Counted from the stretch's first letter, positions 1 to 7,510 are shown. The stretch: DNA of 12,475 nucleotides from Pyrinomonadaceae bacterium (GCA_014379075.1 JACMMN010000197.1:1-12475), one strand, 5' to 3'. Notes: generated from the sequence alone by a model not told the origin. Program-made: numbers and translations.

Positions 1-1
1 C

Positions 2-688
2 AGTAATTCTCTGATCACGGTTCCGGTGATGTTTCAGTTTGGGATCGACGAGAAGGTCGCGGTTGCCACTAATATGTTCGGGCTTACGTTTATGGCCATC
101 GGGGCGACTATTCCATTTGTCCGCCAGCGGAAGATCGATTATCGCAGGCTTTCTCCGCTTGTGCTGCTGACATTGGTAAGCTCCGCGATCGGGGCCGCTC
201 TTGTCGGACTGATCACCAATCAGGGCATCAAGCTAATGGTTTCGATCGCGATGATCCTCGTCGCGGTCTTTACTTTGATAAAACGCGATTCGGGCGTTGA
301 GCCAACGGGAGTCGTTTCACGTAATGCCGTGCTGTTGACGTGGCTTCTAACTTTCCTGCTTGGAATTTACGGCGGCCTCTACAGCGGCGGTTATGTGACG
401 ATCCTGACGGCGGTACTCGTTGCGTTTTTCGGGATGACGTTTTCGGAGTCGGTTGCCGCGACCAAGTTTATCAATGTCTTTTCGTCGTCGATCGCGACCG
501 TCGTATTCATGCGGCAGGGCCTGGTGGATTACAAACTCGGGATAATTCTTGCGGTGGCTATGTTCATCGGCGCCTTTGCCGGAGCGCATTACGCTACCAA
601 ATTGAACGATATATGGATAAAACGGATCTTTTTGTCGACGGTCTTTCTGTTGGCAATTAAAACTTTATTTGATTTTATCCGGACATGA
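2..688 (+). CDS. TauE/SafE family membrane permease, 5' end cut off by the window edge
   Basis: Multi-pass inner-membrane protein of the TauE/SafE (sulfite exporter / DUF81) superfamily, which moves small organic or sulfur anions; the substrate cannot be told from sequence. The frame is open from base 2 and reads SNSLITVPV before the first GTG (26) and ATG (29). This matches the family's first glycine-rich, Ser/Leu-Ile-Thr-Val-Pro helix, so the gene starts left of the window and 26 is not the true start. The tail of repeat one (AVATNMFGLT) is followed by repeat two (GIYGGLYSGGYVTILTAVL, then ESVAATKFINVFSS); this internal duplication is the family signature. About seven hydrophobic segments are visible, alternating with short charged loops. 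It ends in TGA and faces the kinase gene tail to tail across a hairpin. Family assignment is secure; the specific solute is not. Confidence 0.85.
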   Translation, partial: SNSLITVPVMFQFGIDEKVAVATNMFGLTFMAIGATIPFVRQRKIDYRRLSPLVLLTLVSSAIGAALVGLITNQGIKLMVSIAMILVAVFTLIKRDSGVEPTGVVSRNAVLLTWLLTFLLGIYGGLYSGGYVTILTAVLVAFFGMTFSESVAATKFINVFSSSIATVVFMRQGLVDYKLGIILAVAMFIGAFAGAHYATKLNDIWIKRIFLSTVFLLAIKTLFDFIRT

Positions 689-705
689 CAGCCGCAAGCT
701 TAAAG

Positions 706-757
706 TTCCGCCTTTAGGCGGCGTCTTCGGTTATCAAGAAGCCGCCTGAAGGCGGAA
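706..757. terminator. Hairpin between convergent genes (possible bidirectional terminator or REP-like element)
   Basis: Arms 706-722 (ttccgcctttaggcggc) and 741-757 pair over 17 bp with one mismatch around an 18-nt loop. Each arm is itself palindromic (ccgcct-tt-aggcgg), so two small hairpins or one large one can form. It lies in the 85-bp gap between the stop codons of the permease (+) and the kinase homologue (-), where a bidirectional terminator would be expected. There is no clear T-run on either side, so a dispersed REP-like repeat is as likely as a classical intrinsic terminator. Confidence 0.55.
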
Positions 758-773
758 ACTCCAAAGGGACGGA

Positions 774-2228
774 CTAATTCTCAAATTCTTCGGGCTTGTT
801 TGCCGGAGGTTTCGCGGGTGCCGCCGGACTCGGAGCAACTCTCGCGGGAGTGCCCTTCAGATCGGGTGCCGGTTTTGTAACGGCTGGAGTGGCCGAGGTA
901 TTGGCATTCGCCGGCGCAGTTTTTGGCGTCGGCGTAGGTTTCACGGCGGTATGCGTATTGACGGGAACCGGCACGAGAACCACGCCGTCCGGCGGCATGA
1001 ACGGGCTGCCAGTGTTCGGGTCGATCATGTAAACCGGTCCCCCGGGCGGTACATAGCCTGGCAACGGCGCTCCCGGCGGCGGCATTCCGCCGTTTCCCCA
1101 GGGATTATAATTGTCGCCGCCCGGCAGTGTTCCCGGCGGCTGGGCCATATTCGAATTGCCCATCGTCTCCGTCATCATTCCCGGCATTGCAGCCAGATTC
1201 TGTTCTTCCACGCCGGTCGCTGGATTTATAGGCTGCACCGGCTGTCCGTTCGCATCCGGCTGAAGCTGTGTCACCGGATTGGTTTGTTTGACCGATGTCG
1301 CGTAGATCAGAGCAACGGCCAGCAACGAAATACCGGCCAACAGTATAAACGCAGTTTTCCAAATGTTATTCCCGGCTGGTGCAGCGGACGGATTCGCGAG
1401 GCTATATGAAAGGCCATCAAGTTCGTTCGCAAATTCCTGTGCGGTCTGATACCGGAGATCCGGATCTTTAGCGAGAGCTTTAAATACTACCGGTTCGATC
1501 GCGGTCGGCAGGTCTTTTCGAAACGGAGCGATCGGCGGCGGAGGTTCTTCCGTGTGCTTGAGCATCACATCTGTCGGCGTTTCGCCATTGAACGGCGTTG
1601 CTCCGGCCAGCATTTGATAAAGAATCACGCCGAGGCTGTAGATGTCCGTCCGTTCGTTCGCCGTTGCGAAACCGGAAAATTGCTCTGGTGCCGTGTACGC
1701 GATACCGTTATTCGATACGGCGTCCTTATAATTTTCAATGGAACTAAAGTCAAAAACCTTTACCACATTAGCTCCACCGGAATCCGAAGCGATCAAGACC
1801 TTTTCCGGGTTCAGTTTTCCATGAACGACGTTTTTTTCACTTGCTGCAGCTAACGCCGAGGCTATTTGCTTCGAAATATCGACCGCCCGTTCAGGGGAGA
1901 TCTGGGAGTTATGGCCGATGAAATTCGACAGCGGCTCGCCTTCGAATCCTTCGAATACGATATAAACCGAGCCGTCGGCATTGGCGGCAAAATCGCCGAC
2001 GGCAAGAATATTCGGGTGCGATATGAGAACGGCGTTCCGGGCCTCGGCCGAAAACGTTTTGCGGATGGTGTCGTCGACGGCCAGCGAAGGCGGAAGTATC
2101 TTGAGCGTCACCGGCTTATCCATAAAAAGGTGCCAGCCGCGATACATGTCGCCCAGATCACCCTTGCGAAGCAGCGAATCGACGCGGTATTTGTCCGCTA
2201 TTACTTTTCCTGTAAATTCATCAGTCAT
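774..2228 (-). CDS. PknB-like membrane Ser/Thr kinase homologue, probable pseudokinase
   Basis: A 484-residue protein with an N-terminal Hanks-type kinase fold (about 12-275), one transmembrane helix (about 290-311) and a Pro/Gly/Ala/Thr-rich, apparently disordered tail (about 312-484), the usual plan of bacterial receptor kinases. Retained: the VAIK-type Lys43, a helix-C Glu62, the DFG-region Asp160 (read DFS), APE at 180-182, Asp195 and Arg259. Lost: the HRDLKPEN catalytic loop reads HGKLNPEK (136-143), so the catalytic Asp is Lys138 and the metal-binding Asn is Lys143. The glycine loop is also weak (RKGDLGDMY, 21-29). I checked the codons (cat gga aaa ctg aac ccg gaa aag). The tail has no PASTA or other recognisable sensor domain. 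It follows the Fo genes on the same strand, but a strong terminator at 2315-2354 separates them, so it is probably transcribed on its own. No good Shine-Dalgarno precedes the ATG. Fold sure; loss of catalysis inferred. Confidence 0.85.
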   Translation of the reverse strand: MTDEFTGKVIADKYRVDSLLRKGDLGDMYRGWHLFMDKPVTLKILPPSLAVDDTIRKTFSAEARNAVLISHPNILAVGDFAANADGSVYIVFEGFEGEPLSNFIGHNSQISPERAVDISKQIASALAAASEKNVVHGKLNPEKVLIASDSGGANVVKVFDFSSIENYKDAVSNNGIAYTAPEQFSGFATANERTDIYSLGVILYQMLAGATPFNGETPTDVMLKHTEEPPPPIAPFRKDLPTAIEPVVFKALAKDPDLRYQTAQEFANELDGLSYSLANPSAAPAGNNIWKTAFILLAGISLLAVALIYATSVKQTNPVTQLQPDANGQPVQPINPATGVEEQNLAAMPGMMTETMGNSNMAQPPGTLPGGDNYNPWGNGGMPPPGAPLPGYVPPGGPVYMIDPNTGSPFMPPDGVVLVPVPVNTHTAVKPTPTPKTAPANANTSATPAVTKPAPDLKGTPARVAPSPAAPAKPPANKPEEFEN

Positions 2229-2314
2229 TTATTGTTAGAACGCTGTACGTTTGCGCAGGTTGCAAATAAATCGCGTTCAATGCAAATACTTTTACCACAC
2301 AGCCGGTGCCAAAT

Positions 2315-2354
2315 AAAATGCGGACGGGATTCTCGCAAATCCCGTCCGCATTTT
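2315..2354 (-). terminator. Intrinsic terminator after atpE
   Basis: Perfect 17-bp inverted repeat, 2315-2331 against 2338-2354, with a 6-nt loop (ctcgca). The arm core is atgcggacgggatt. On the minus strand the stem is followed by a U-rich stretch (cattttattt); on the plus strand it is followed by six T. It sits about 30 nt past the atpE stop and 86 nt before the kinase start, so it most likely ends the Fo transcript. It could work in both directions. Confidence 0.9.
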
Positions 2355-2384
2355 TTGTATGTCGGCGAGATGCCGGTGTAACGA

Positions 2385-2696
2385 TTAAAGCTTAACGAAG
2401 ACGATAAGCAGAGCGAACAGCACGAGTGACTCGATAAGAGCCAACGCGATGATCATAAGCGTCTGCACCGTTCCGGCTGCTCCGGGATTACGGGCAGCAC
2501 CTTCAGCGGCACGCGAACCTACAAGTCCCTGTCCGATACCGGCCAAACCTGCGGCCAATCCAAAACCGATGCCGCCGCCGATCGCTTTAGCAGCAAGAAC
2601 CGACGATTCGTTGTCCGCCGCACCCTGCGCCATTGCCGGAATCGCCATTAAAGCCAACGCCAGTGTTGCAAAAAATACATATCTTAATTTACTCAT
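2385..2696 (-). CDS. atpE: F-type ATP synthase subunit c (Fo ring) with N-terminal signal sequence
   Basis: Subunit c, the hairpin that forms the rotating Fo ring and carries the ion-binding carboxylate. The 103 residues exceed the usual 70-90 because residues 1-23 form an extra signal-peptide-like segment (SKLRY, a hydrophobic core, then AMA before Q24). Helix 1 is about 33-60 (glycine-rich), the polar loop contains R69-N70-P71, and helix 2 is about 76-102. The essential carboxylate is Glu89. Gln56 and Ser90 fall where Na+-binding c subunits such as that of Ilyobacter have Gln32 and Ser66, but the following Thr and the Tyr (Tyr70) are Leu91 and Phe94 here, so ion specificity is open. A clear Shine-Dalgarno (aggaga, 2703-2708) stands 6 nt before the ATG. 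It follows atpB after 204 nt and is followed by a strong terminator, so no atpF comes after it. Confidence 0.95.
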   Translation of the reverse strand: MSKLRYVFFATLALALMAIPAMAQGAADNESSVLAAKAIGGGIGFGLAAGLAGIGQGLVGSRAAEGAARNPGAAGTVQTLMIIALALIESLVLFALLIVFVKL

Positions 2697-2900
2697 TATT
2701 TATCTCCTGTTCTATTTTAAATTTACGAAAATCTCAGGAGAATCGTTCCTCAAACTTGCGTCGTCTGGGTATTATTTCGCCTCGCTTCCGGTCTGCGCTT
2801 GATTTCTACTCCGTGGAGTCAAGGCTCCTGTCGCGTGCGGGCATATCTGCTATAAAATGCAAGTTTTCAAATCGATCCGCCTGAATACCAAAACTCAAAC
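2697..2900 (-). other. Intergenic gap atpB-atpE
   Basis: 204 bp between the atpB stop and the atpE start, long for neighbouring Fo genes. It contains the atpE ribosome binding site and a short palindrome (actcc-gt-ggagt, about 2807-2818). I see no convincing terminator or gene. A separate atpE promoter or a processing site that raises c-subunit expression is possible, but nothing in the sequence proves it. Confidence 0.4.
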
Positions 2901-3806
2901 TTATGCATGAACCGCCGCCGGTTCAATGTGCCCGTCCGTGTGATCTTCCTCGCCATGATGCTCGTGCGGCGGATGCGAAACTTCGCTGATGTAGATCATC
3001 GAAAGCAGCGTGAAAACCAGCGTTTGCACTAGTGCAACGAATACCGCCAACCCTGTCAGCAAAAGCGGGATGCCGATCTGCGTGAACGGCGGATACAGGC
3101 CGGTGATCTCCATGAAGATCTTCTCATCCGCGAACATATTCGCGAAAAGCCTTACGCCTAGCGTAAAAGGCCGGATCATGTTGCTGATAAGCTCGACCGA
3201 GAAGATAAGCGGCGTGATAATGATCGTCATTATCAGCGGCAGGCGAGGGCCGGTAAGATGGCCGAGATGCTTGACGATACCGTTCTCGCTGATGCCGACG
3301 TAGTTGTAATAAATAAAGGACGAGATCGCGAGTGCGAATGTTACGTTGACCGATGCGGTCGGTGCCATGAACAGCGGAAAAAGCCCCATCAGGTTCGAGA
3401 TCAAAACCAGTACGGCGAACGTCGCGACAACCGGAAAATACTTAAATCCATGTTCGCCGATCACCCGCACGACCAGATCTTTTATTGCCAGAAAACCGGC
3501 TTCGAGCGTCAATTGGCCCTGTTTCGGATCATCTTCCGAAAGTTTGCCCTTGAAAATGCGTATCAGAATGACCGTCAATATACATGCGATCACGAACATG
3601 ATCGTGTACCACGGGATCGCGTTCTCCGCCGTATACTCGCCGCCGAAGACCTTCTCAGGCGTCGTGTCGAAGTTCGAAAAAAATTTCGTCCACAATACAT
3701 GGGTGGTCTTCATCTGAATCGCATGAACCGGCCCACCCAGATAATGGTTGATGAATTCGACTATGAGCGGAGTGTGGTGCCCGCCTTCTGCTGCCAATAA
3801 AAACAT
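2901..3806 (-). CDS. atpB: F-type ATP synthase subunit a (Fo stator channel)
   Basis: Subunit a forms the two half-channels that carry H+ or Na+ to and from the c ring. The 301-residue protein has about five or six membrane spans. The decisive segment is RPFTLGVRLFANMFADE (212-228): Arg219 equals the essential Arg210 of E. coli, and Glu228 follows in the NMxAxE motif. Gln261 in the last helix (QTLVFTLLSMIYI) matches the conserved E. coli Gln252. The N terminus is long (about 65 residues before the first helix). The C-terminal tail is unusual: seven His in the last 24 residues, mixed with Glu and Asp. The gene starts 2 nt after the atpI stop, with its Shine-Dalgarno (aagga) inside the end of atpI, so the two are translationally coupled. 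Assignment is secure. Confidence 0.96.
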   Translation of the reverse strand: MFLLAAEGGHHTPLIVEFINHYLGGPVHAIQMKTTHVLWTKFFSNFDTTPEKVFGGEYTAENAIPWYTIMFVIACILTVILIRIFKGKLSEDDPKQGQLTLEAGFLAIKDLVVRVIGEHGFKYFPVVATFAVLVLISNLMGLFPLFMAPTASVNVTFALAISSFIYYNYVGISENGIVKHLGHLTGPRLPLIMTIIITPLIFSVELISNMIRPFTLGVRLFANMFADEKIFMEITGLYPPFTQIGIPLLLTGLAVFVALVQTLVFTLLSMIYISEVSHPPHEHHGEEDHTDGHIEPAAVHA

Positions 3807-3808
3807 TC

Positions 3809-4243
3809 TTAAATTTCCTTGCTGCTAAATACGCCCGTGAATATCCTGAAAAAACCTTCGATAACTACCGCGAATCCGAACCCGGCCATTCCGAGTATCA
3901 GCCCGACTATCGAAACCGCGTCGGTCGCATAAAAGATCGCGATAATACAGCCCAAAACCAGATACCGCGTGAAATACTTCAAAGCAAGCAGTCGCGGCTT
4001 TTCGCCGTTCGCGGCAGCGTTGTCAAAAACTTTTTTGAGCGAAACCTTCAGCCAGTAATAATTTACAAAAGCCAAGATGCCGCCGATCAAAACCCCAATA
4101 CCAAATTTCGCCGAAACAAACACAAAACCGGCGATACTTCCAAGCACAGCTAAAACCGCCATGATAACCAGGATCCGCCCGTGCGAGATCGGCATAATAG
4201 GTTGTTGCTGCTCCGCGACTACAGGTTCTAGATCATCGCTCAT
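3809..4243 (-). CDS. atpI: ATP synthase protein I (AtpI family)
   Basis: 144-residue four-helix membrane protein placed directly before atpB, where AtpI normally sits. AtpI proteins help assemble the c ring and are not part of the final enzyme; in some bacteria AtpI and AtpZ have also been linked to divalent-cation transport. Helices fall near 23-43, 47-67, 90-107 and 110-130, after a polar N terminus of about 20 residues. The pattern GGILAFVNYYWLKVSLKKVF (54-73) is typical of the family. Sequence conservation in AtpI is low, so the call rests on hydropathy, length and position as much as on motifs. There is no clear ribosome binding site at the ATG, and it is separated from atpZ by 175 bp that include a repeat-like stretch. 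Confidence 0.8.
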   Translation of the reverse strand: MSDDLEPVVAEQQQPIMPISHGRILVIMAVLAVLGSIAGFVFVSAKFGIGVLIGGILAFVNYYWLKVSLKKVFDNAAANGEKPRLLALKYFTRYLVLGCIIAIFYATDAVSIVGLILGMAGFGFAVVIEGFFRIFTGVFSSKEI

Positions 4244-4418
4244 TGCGAATCTTAAATTTTACAAAGGAAACGCGGAAATTTCAAAGCCGGAATAGGTTTT
4301 TCGTGATGCAGAAGCCCGCACGTTAGTAAGGGCGAAGAGGGAATAGCCGCAAGAAGGCACAAAAGGCGAAAAAGATTTTAGTGCTTGTTGCTCCTTTTTG
4401 CGGCTAATTTACCGCAGA
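4244..4418. repeat. Repeat-like spacer between atpZ and atpI
   Basis: The 175-bp spacer has no gene. It contains a short hairpin (gccc ... gggc, 4314-4333) followed by a purine-rich tract of aaggc/aaaagg units (about 4350-4376). Such a block inside an otherwise tight Fo cluster looks like an inserted dispersed repeat. There is no strong terminator, so read-through from atpZ into atpI is likely. Confidence 0.35.
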
Positions 4419-4790
4419 TTAGTTCTTGAAGATCTGCGAAGACAGCCGGAAGAGCTGGACGAAACCGATGAGCGATCCCACGACTATTCCGCCGACGATG
4501 CCCCACGGCGAGCTTCCCAACAGAAGGTCCGCGCCCCAACCGAGAATAAGCATAAAAACGACCGAAGCGAAAAATGCTATGCCTGCCGACCACGCGAGCC
4601 CGCTCCGGCGTGTTGTTTCGGCGAATGTTTCCGGCTCGGCTGTTGATATTACAAAGGGCTGTTTCTCCGCAGATTCGGCTTCTGCTTCAGGATCTGAATC
4701 GAATAAACCAAGACTGCCCGTACCGAAAGGCTGATCGTTCCCTGGATCGCGAACAGCATCGTCATGGTCGCCGAGAAAATTTTTGATCAT
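4419..4790 (-). CDS. atpZ: AtpZ-family F-ATPase accessory membrane protein
   Basis: 123-residue protein with an acidic, low-complexity N terminus (1-60) and two transmembrane helices (about 66-88 and 96-117). The helices carry the family pattern of a glycine-rich first span, a GxxADxxLGSSPW turn (84-96) and a glycine-rich second span ending in QLFRLSS. This is the AtpZ / 'F0F1-ATPase subunit' family, normally encoded just before atpI-atpB, as here. AtpZ has been proposed to act with AtpI in c-ring assembly or Mg2+/Ca2+ handling. The ribosome binding site (aaggga, 4796-4801) overlaps the stop codon of the upstream lipase gene, only 9 nt away, which indicates one transcript and probable coupling. 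Start choice rests on that site. Confidence 0.82.
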   Translation of the reverse strand: MIKNFLGDHDDAVRDPGNDQPFGTGSLGLFDSDPEAEAESAEKQPFVISTAEPETFAETTRRSGLAWSAGIAFFASVVFMLILGWGADLLLGSSPWGIVGGIVVGSLIGFVQLFRLSSQIFKN

Positions 4791-4799
4791 GATCTTCCC

Positions 4800-6194
4800 T
4801 TAAGAAATCGGAACCGCATTCAGCAAAACGAAAAGTTTATCCTGAATTTCCGGATTTGTAACAAGTTTGTTGTGATTCTCGCACTGATAGAGCTCAGACG
4901 AGATCGGCAAGATCATCTTTCGCAGATCGGGAATCCAGCTTTCGCCCGAGAGCGACCGTTTTGTAACGACGCCGTCGCCCATCCCGACAAGAAGTACTTT
5001 GACCTCATCACCGGTAACCTTTTCGCCGTTCGACCTGGTAAATGAATCGGGTTTGAATATGGTCTTCCAGCGGTCCTTTTTTTCATCCCGCAGCAGTAGG
5101 ACCGCGTTTTGTGTTTCCTTGCAGTTTGCTCCCATCAGATAAAATGAAACCTGTACTTTTGAACCGCCGTTTGCCGCCAAAGCGGCTTGAAAACGCTTGG
5201 CGCGGTTTAGGGCCGCGTTAAAAAAGGGGCGGGCGTTTCTTTGTTCGACGGCGCTCATTTTCTTCGTAAAATCGTCATCCTGCCAAACCGCCCACCCATA
5301 CTTTTCCCATGTTGCGGGATCGTAAATATCAATTTTCAAGGGCTTCAGGTCTTCGCCGTAGGCAATAAAACTTCCGTCATGCGGCAAAAGCTGATAGATA
5401 GACGGTATCGTGAACAGGTCGAATCTGCTGATGTCCTGGATAAAGGGCAGGTTCAAACCGCCGCCGACATAGGAAAAGCCGTTGAGCAAACCGTTTATAG
5501 ATAGTACCGAGCCTTCATTCGGCGTTCCCAGCAGGAAGATCTTGTCGAAATGTCTTGCTCCGGCCCAGTTCGGTTTTGGAATTCCTGCGGGAATGTCTTG
5601 ATTTCCGTACATCGCAGCGTATCGAGCGATCAGCCCGCCCATTGAATGCGCTATCACATTGAATTCCAACGCAGGTTTGCCGATCCGGCGTTTAAGTGTT
5701 TCGATCCGTCGTATCAAAAGCCGAGCGTTTTCAACATTGTCGCGGCGCCAATCGTATGGAAAAACGTAAAAGGTATCGACGGCATCATTCTTAGTCGCCG
5801 TATCAAACTTAGCTTCTCTATACCCGCCCCGTTTCTCCAGGCTGTCGATCAACCGTTCGTAGATCTCGACTTCAGGCAAAATCTTTAAAAATTCGACGCT
5901 GCGAATGATGTCTTTGGTTACGAGATCGTCGCGGTTTCGAGCGAGGTTTGCCGATATAGGCAGCCGCAGATCGTCGTCCTTGGCGCGCCTGGCGCGGAAC
6001 CAGACTTCTTCACCGGTCCGGCTGTTTATGAGATCCGAGCCGGTGAGGCCAGGAATAATGATTATCGGAGCCTTACCCGTTGTCACCGGTAAAACAACGG
6101 GTTTCACATCCTGAGCAGCAGCAGCAGCGGCAGCGGCGAAGCCCGCAAAACAAAGAAGTAACAAGAAGAATTTCAACGCTGGTGAAAATTTCAT
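4800..6194 (-). CDS. Exported LCAT-like lipase/acyltransferase (alpha/beta hydrolase)
   Basis: Alpha/beta hydrolase of the lecithin:cholesterol acyltransferase type, which cleaves or transfers acyl chains of glycerolipids. With this start (ATG at 6194) it has 464 residues and opens with a signal peptide (MKFSPALK, a hydrophobic core, then eight Ala before Gln), so it acts in the periplasm or at the outer membrane. Motifs in mature order: IIIIPGLTGS oxyanion loop (44-53), PYDWRRD (146-152), nucleophile AHSMGG (Ser184), LGTPNEGS (222-229), Asp407 in GMGDGVV and His441 in CENHNK, which complete a plausible triad. The frame stays open upstream to 6278, and an ATG at 6212 is a fair alternative; 6194 gives the most normal signal peptide, but no start has a strong ribosome binding site. 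Its stop overlaps the atpZ ribosome binding site. Substrate unknown. Confidence 0.85.
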   Translation of the reverse strand: MKFSPALKFFLLLLCFAGFAAAAAAAAQDVKPVVLPVTTGKAPIIIIPGLTGSDLINSRTGEEVWFRARRAKDDDLRLPISANLARNRDDLVTKDIIRSVEFLKILPEVEIYERLIDSLEKRGGYREAKFDTATKNDAVDTFYVFPYDWRRDNVENARLLIRRIETLKRRIGKPALEFNVIAHSMGGLIARYAAMYGNQDIPAGIPKPNWAGARHFDKIFLLGTPNEGSVLSINGLLNGFSYVGGGLNLPFIQDISRFDLFTIPSIYQLLPHDGSFIAYGEDLKPLKIDIYDPATWEKYGWAVWQDDDFTKKMSAVEQRNARPFFNAALNRAKRFQAALAANGGSKVQVSFYLMGANCKETQNAVLLLRDEKKDRWKTIFKPDSFTRSNGEKVTGDEVKVLLVGMGDGVVTKRSLSGESWIPDLRKMILPISSELYQCENHNKLVTNPEIQDKLFVLLNAVPIS

Positions 6195-6297
6195 TATGGT
6201 TGGATAATGCATTGGGCTCTTCTGTTGCCACGAAAACGCTATTTGTTGATAATAATAGCACTTCTCACAAATATCCAACCCTGTTTTGATTTTCGAG

Positions 6298-7503
6298 CTA
6301 TTTTTCCCGGCCGTCGATCACCCTTGTTTCCTTAGGCGATATCATTTCATAACGTATGCCCCGCCAGGCCAATTTCCGCGAGCACAACGCCGCGATCGAG
6401 TTATACAGAAATACTGCCGGAGCGAGGATACATAGGGTGTTCTGTGTCCAAAACTGCCGATCCAACTGTATCTCGTACCGATTCAGTGCAAGTTTCGCCG
6501 CCCTTAAGCGCAGCCACGATTTACCGACGCTGAAAAATGAAACTATCACTATCACTGCTATCGCCGCCCAGAAATGAACGTCATTCGCACGGCTAAAGAT
6601 CACGATATAAAAGGCCCAGAGCAAAACCAGATTGAACAGGGCCGCCCCGAAAAAAGACATACGCCATAGCTTCGGAGCGTAAACCCGCGTGATCTTCATC
6701 TGGCGCGCCGTGAATTCCAGGAGTTCGTGAAACGTATAGTTTCCGAACGACGCGGTCAATGCTTGCGGTACAAAATGAATCGGCAAACCTACTTCGTTCA
6801 TCGCTCTCGTAACGATAAAATCGTCCGACAAAGTACCGCTCCATTTTTCGCGTATATCGAGTCTTTCGAATATGTCCCGCCTTATGGCCATCGAGCCGCC
6901 CCAGCAAAAGTTGCTTTTCGTATTTGGCCCTAAAGCAGAAGCGATCGAAGCGTTCCAGACCGACAGCAGTTCAGAGGCAAACGTCGGCTTTTCAGAAATA
7001 AACCAGCGGTAACCGGTCGATGCTCCGATAGTTTCATCTTCAAGCGGAGCTACTAAATTTCGCAGCCAGTCCTCATTCGGCCGGGCGTCCGAATCCATAA
7101 ATACAAAGACTTTCGAGTCCCCGGAAGCATGCAGAACCGCCTCACGCAGATTTTCCACCTTCTGGCTCGATCTGCTTGCTTTACCGGCGATCACAACCTT
7201 TGCGTTCTTCGCGTCTTTGCGTGAAACTTCTTCTATTACTTTAAGAGCGGGATCGCACTCATCATCTATCACAAAAATTACTTCATACTTCGGATAATCC
7301 TGCCGAAAAAGCGTCGACAAGTTTGTTTTTAGATCAGCGTCCAAGCCGCGACACGGCACAATAACAGACGCATTAGGCGTAAAATTCGACCCGGGCTTAC
7401 TAATTTCGCTCTTAAAGTATTTTAGATACGCAAGGCCGCCGCGAAAGGATTTGTAGCTGAAAAACACAAGCAATGCGGCAAGGATATAAAACAGGACAGT
7501 CAT
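6298..7503 (-). CDS. Membrane glycosyltransferase, family 2 (GT2/GT21-like)
   Basis: 401 residues: an N-terminal membrane anchor (about 2-18), a GT-A catalytic domain (about 43-280) and two or three C-terminal helices (about 283-390). Family residues in order: SVIVPCRG (46-53), Asp80-Asp81, the DxD motif D137-S-D139, the acceptor-site pair Asp227-Asp228 in TLSDDFIVTRA, and a QxxxxR element (268-273) that resembles, without exactly matching, the (Q/R)xxRW motif of processive and ceramide-type enzymes. This D,D,D layout with C-terminal helices is typical of GT21-like lipid glycosyltransferases (ceramide glucosyltransferase, HpnI). It starts 7 nt after the waaA stop without its own ribosome binding site, so it is probably coupled to waaA. 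Position suggests lipid A/core or another envelope lipid as acceptor; that is inference. Confidence 0.85.
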   Translation of the reverse strand: MTVLFYILAALLVFFSYKSFRGGLAYLKYFKSEISKPGSNFTPNASVIVPCRGLDADLKTNLSTLFRQDYPKYEVIFVIDDECDPALKVIEEVSRKDAKNAKVVIAGKASRSSQKVENLREAVLHASGDSKVFVFMDSDARPNEDWLRNLVAPLEDETIGASTGYRWFISEKPTFASELLSVWNASIASALGPNTKSNFCWGGSMAIRRDIFERLDIREKWSGTLSDDFIVTRAMNEVGLPIHFVPQALTASFGNYTFHELLEFTARQMKITRVYAPKLWRMSFFGAALFNLVLLWAFYIVIFSRANDVHFWAAIAVIVIVSFFSVGKSWLRLRAAKLALNRYEIQLDRQFWTQNTLCILAPAVFLYNSIAALCSRKLAWRGIRYEMISPKETRVIDGREK

Positions 7504-7510
7504 TGAATTT

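Noticed and set aside
26..688. Start of the permease at GTG 26 or ATG 29
   Set aside because: The frame is open to base 2 and encodes a conserved family segment upstream of both codons, so the gene is truncated by the window.
1866..2381. Long open frame (171 codons) antisense to the kinase homologue
   Set aside because: It lies opposite a well supported gene, its translation is rich in Arg and Cys with no family features, and it runs into the terminator stem. It is a shadow frame.
3258..3800. 180-codon frame antisense to atpB
   Set aside because: Arg/Asp-rich translation without motifs, fully opposite a secure gene.
6195..6278. N-terminal extension of the lipase to 6278
   Set aside because: It adds 28 residues (CEKCYYYQQ...) before a normal signal peptide and has no ribosome binding site. 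The ATG at 6212 remains possible.
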